A stretch of 64,000 nucleotides of DNA from NCBI GenBank assembly GCA_963929865.1, contig CAWVKK010000054.1, positions 1 to 64,000 of the forward strand. The letters are read 5' to 3'. Source of the stretch: JAGZHZ01 sp963929865. Its GTDB lineage: Bacteria > Bacillota > Clostridia > Lachnospirales > Lachnospiraceae. The notes under the pieces are model-generated. The model was not told where the DNA came from. It did no database searches and saw nothing but the letters and a program-made list of their open reading frames with translations. Shown in pieces: positions 62,125 through 64,000 of the stretch (position 1 is its first letter; each line of letters begins with the position of its first letter). The position numbers were made by a program, and so were the translations under genes.

Positions 62125-62153
62125 AGACTATCATATCGCACTTCCTATGTCAA
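62125..62153 (-). promoter_or_regulatory. promoter of metG-tatD-rsmA
   Basis: On the minus strand a perfect TTGACA is followed after 17 bp by TAGTCT, which is a poor -10. A better TATGAT lies only 12 bp from the -35. Confidence 0.5.
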
Positions 62154-62270
62154 GAAGCTTCCCCTTGCGTCCGCAAAAATCTCGTCTGTCTTTTCCGCTG
62201 TGCGGTCCATGGAAAAAGAGGAAAATAAAAAGAATACAGAGTAAAAATGCAAGATATTTTCTCATTTTTA

Positions 62271-62299
62271 TTGACTGTTTCTCATTTTTTTCATACTAT
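62271..62299 (+). promoter_or_regulatory. sigma-A promoter of the carboxylesterase gene
   Basis: TTGACT and TACTAT are separated by 17 bp. The predicted start is near 62306, giving a leader of about 125 nt. Confidence 0.6.
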
Positions 62300-62430
62300 A
62301 TAGATATTGGAGGCAAAAGGTCGTGCTTTTTTCGGGAGACCCGGGGGAAAGGTTTTCCAGTGTGAAAAAAGCAGACGAATGCACAGAAAAACGTGAAAAG
62401 ATTCAGTATTGGGGAAAAGGAGAGGAAAGT

Positions 62431-64000
62431 ATGAAAAGACAATGGAGAAAATTGGGGGCTGTTTTTGCAGCTGTTATGGCTCTCGGAACGCTGAACGCTC
62501 CTCTTAGCGGCGTATTCGCGGCAGAGGCAACTCAGGCAGAGGCAGCGGCAGATATGACTATCATTGAAACGGATAAAGGAATGATTCAGGGACTTCAGAT
62601 CGCAGACGACCTTGTTCAGTACCGCGGCGTTCCCTACGCTGCTCCTCCTGTCGGCGATTTAAGATGGGCTGCGCCGCAGGACCATGAAGAGTGGGAAGGC
62701 ATTCTGGACTGTACGGAATACCAGGCAATGGCAATGCAGATCTTATCCACGACAGACTGGTGGGGCGAGGAATTTTACTATGACTATATTGACAATTATC
62801 CGAACATGAGCGAGGATTGTCTCTATATTAATATCACAAGCCCTGCGACGAGTCCTGACGACAACCTGCCTGTATTGCTGTGGATGCACGGCGGCGCCAA
62901 CATGCACGGCTTCAGCTACGAGGTAGAGTGTAATCCGGAGGAACTGGCAAGACGCGGTGTTATCGTGGTAGAAGTAGAATACCGTCTCGGCTTGTTCGGC
63001 TATATGGCGACTACCGCGCTGGCTGAGGATTCCGAGACCGGAACATCTGGAAACTACGGTCTGATGGACTGCATCAAGGCTCTTGAGTGGATTCAGACCA
63101 ACATCAAGAACTTCGGCGGCGATCCTACCCGCGTCACAATCGCAGGTCAGAGCGCAGGCGCCGGAATGGCGAGCGCACTGCTCACCTCCCCTCTGGCAAA
63201 GGGATTATTCACAGGCGCTATCATGAATTCTTCCTTCACACCATTTGGAACAAGAACACCTTATGAGACAACTGTTGCAAACTGCGAAGCATGGCTGGAA
63301 GAAAAAGGATACGGCGATATGTCTCTGGAAGAGCTGAGAGATCTGCCGACCAGCGCATTTATGAATGAGACGACACAGAAGAGTGAAGTTTACGGCAAGG
63401 GCTTCGGCATCTGCCTTGACGGATATGTCCTGACAGAGGATCCAGGCGAATTCTTCTCCAAGGAAGGATGCCTCGACGGCGTCAACCTGCTGTTCGGCTC
63501 CAACTCCGGCGAGAGCAACGGATCCTTCAGCCTGACGACACAGGAAGATTTCTTCGCATCCTCAAAGGAGAGATACGGAGATCTGTACGACCAGTACAAC
63601 TTTGAAGAACTCTTTAAGACGACCGACGATATCGCTGCAACCATGGAAAGCCTTCGTCTTTCCAGCCAGCTCACCTCCACGACGAGCCGTATGGGCGGAC
63701 TGATGCTGAGCGAATTAAATCCTGACAGCAATCTGTACATGTACTTCTTCAGCCACTGGACACCGGGAAGAGAAGAAGAAATCCGCTGGTCATGGCACAG
63801 CTCAGAATTATGGTACGTATTTGATTCCATGCGCGATGTTCCGGAGCAGCGCGACTGGACAGAGCTTGACTATCAGATCGGCGATATGTGCTCTACCTAC
63901 TGGGCAAACTTCTGCGCAACCGGCAATCCGAACGGCGACGGTCTTCCGATCTGGACGTCTCTGTCGATGGATACTCCGTATTTCATGGAGTGGGGCGATG
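62431..64000 (+). CDS. secreted type-B carboxylesterase, cut by the window end
   Basis: 523 codons are visible and the frame is open at the window edge. The signal peptide covers about residues 1-31 (ends GVFAAEA). It is of the cholinesterase/carboxylesterase type: VQYRGVPYAAPPVGDLRW near the start, LWMHGGANMHG (oxyanion hole), FGGDPTRVTIAGQSAGAGMAS with nucleophile Ser241, GSNSGESNG as the likely acidic region and WSWHSSELWYVF with catalytic His456. It hydrolyses esters outside the cell; the substrate is unknown. AAGGAG lies 8 nt before the ATG. The same frame is open back to a GTG at 62323 that has GGAGG 9 nt upstream, but that start would bury the signal peptide. Confidence 0.92.
   Translation, partial: MKRQWRKLGAVFAAVMALGTLNAPLSGVFAAEATQAEAAADMTIIETDKGMIQGLQIADDLVQYRGVPYAAPPVGDLRWAAPQDHEEWEGILDCTEYQAMAMQILSTTDWWGEEFYYDYIDNYPNMSEDCLYINITSPATSPDDNLPVLLWMHGGANMHGFSYEVECNPEELARRGVIVVEVEYRLGLFGYMATTALAEDSETGTSGNYGLMDCIKALEWIQTNIKNFGGDPTRVTIAGQSAGAGMASALLTSPLAKGLFTGAIMNSSFTPFGTRTPYETTVANCEAWLEEKGYGDMSLEELRDLPTSAFMNETTQKSEVYGKGFGICLDGYVLTEDPGEFFSKEGCLDGVNLLFGSNSGESNGSFSLTTQEDFFASSKERYGDLYDQYNFEELFKTTDDIAATMESLRLSSQLTSTTSRMGGLMLSELNPDSNLYMYFFSHWTPGREEEIRWSWHSSELWYVFDSMRDVPEQRDWTELDYQIGDMCSTYWANFCATGNPNGDGLPIWTSLSMDTPYFMEWGD

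Noticed and set aside
63390..63830. Minus-strand ORF of 146 codons
   Set aside because: It lies entirely opposite the catalytic region of the carboxylesterase, has no SD and its translation has the low-complexity Ser/Pro/Leu look of an antisense frame.
1..64000. Prophage, insertion sequence or integrated plasmid
   Set aside because: No transposase, integrase, recombinase, phage structural gene or att-like duplication was recognised at either tRNA gene.

Overview
The window looks like a chromosomal segment of an anaerobic, Gram-positive, spore-forming-type Firmicute, most likely family Lachnospiraceae (Clostridia). Evidence: a V-type ATPase operon, reverse rubrerythrin with a PerR regulator, a TIGR01906-type membrane protein, clostridial Fe-S oxidoreductases, a T-box before metG, GGAGG ribosome sites and sigma-A promoters with 17-bp spacers. 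I cannot fix the genus. I see no rRNA, insertion sequence, prophage or CRISPR array.

1-13.7 kb: tRNA-Pro, then a minus-strand run: a large FtsX/ATPase exporter pair, an rRNA m5C methyltransferase, an M17 aminopeptidase, a CutC-family protein and a transglutaminase-like protein. A plus-strand membrane protein overlaps tail to tail with a cluster of three minus-strand genes (sigma-like protein, small protein, secreted transglutaminase-like protein). 13.8-22.5 kb: secreted subtilase, RlmI-like methyltransferase, cysteine desulfidase-like protein, an ECF sigma/anti-sigma/membrane protein module and an aldo/keto reductase with ferredoxin clusters. 22.5-23.3 kb: a 790-bp AT-rich region with no gene but a perfect consensus promoter and a strong terminator, bounding a structured RNA of about 510 nt. 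23.3-28.4 kb: an Fe-S protein with a NitT/TauT-type ABC importer, tRNA-Lys, a small ORF and trmB.

28.5-37.1 kb (plus strand): a complete V-type ATP synthase operon in the order G/H-like, C, I, K, F, E, A, B, D. 37.3-41.3 kb: two secreted NlpC/P60 cell-wall hydrolases pointing towards each other, with a tight cluster of DnaA boxes between them. 41.4-46.5 kb: trxB (with a short overlapping leader ORF), an ECF-transporter S component, reverse rubrerythrin, perR, trhA and a SpoIIQ-like LytM protein. 46.7-62.2 kb (minus strand): ileS-glgP, an alpha/beta hydrolase with a two-component system, a metallophosphatase-like secreted protein, and metG-tatD-rsmA under a Met T-box. The window ends inside a secreted carboxylesterase.

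The most notable non-coding signals are the orphan transcript at about 22.77-23.31 kb, the orphan DnaA-box cluster at 39.18-39.27 kb, the trxB leader ORF, and a sequence shared by two transcript leaders (10.5 and 42.5 kb). Starts were moved from the longest reading frame wherever a Shine-Dalgarno (SD) site decided otherwise; each case is noted.
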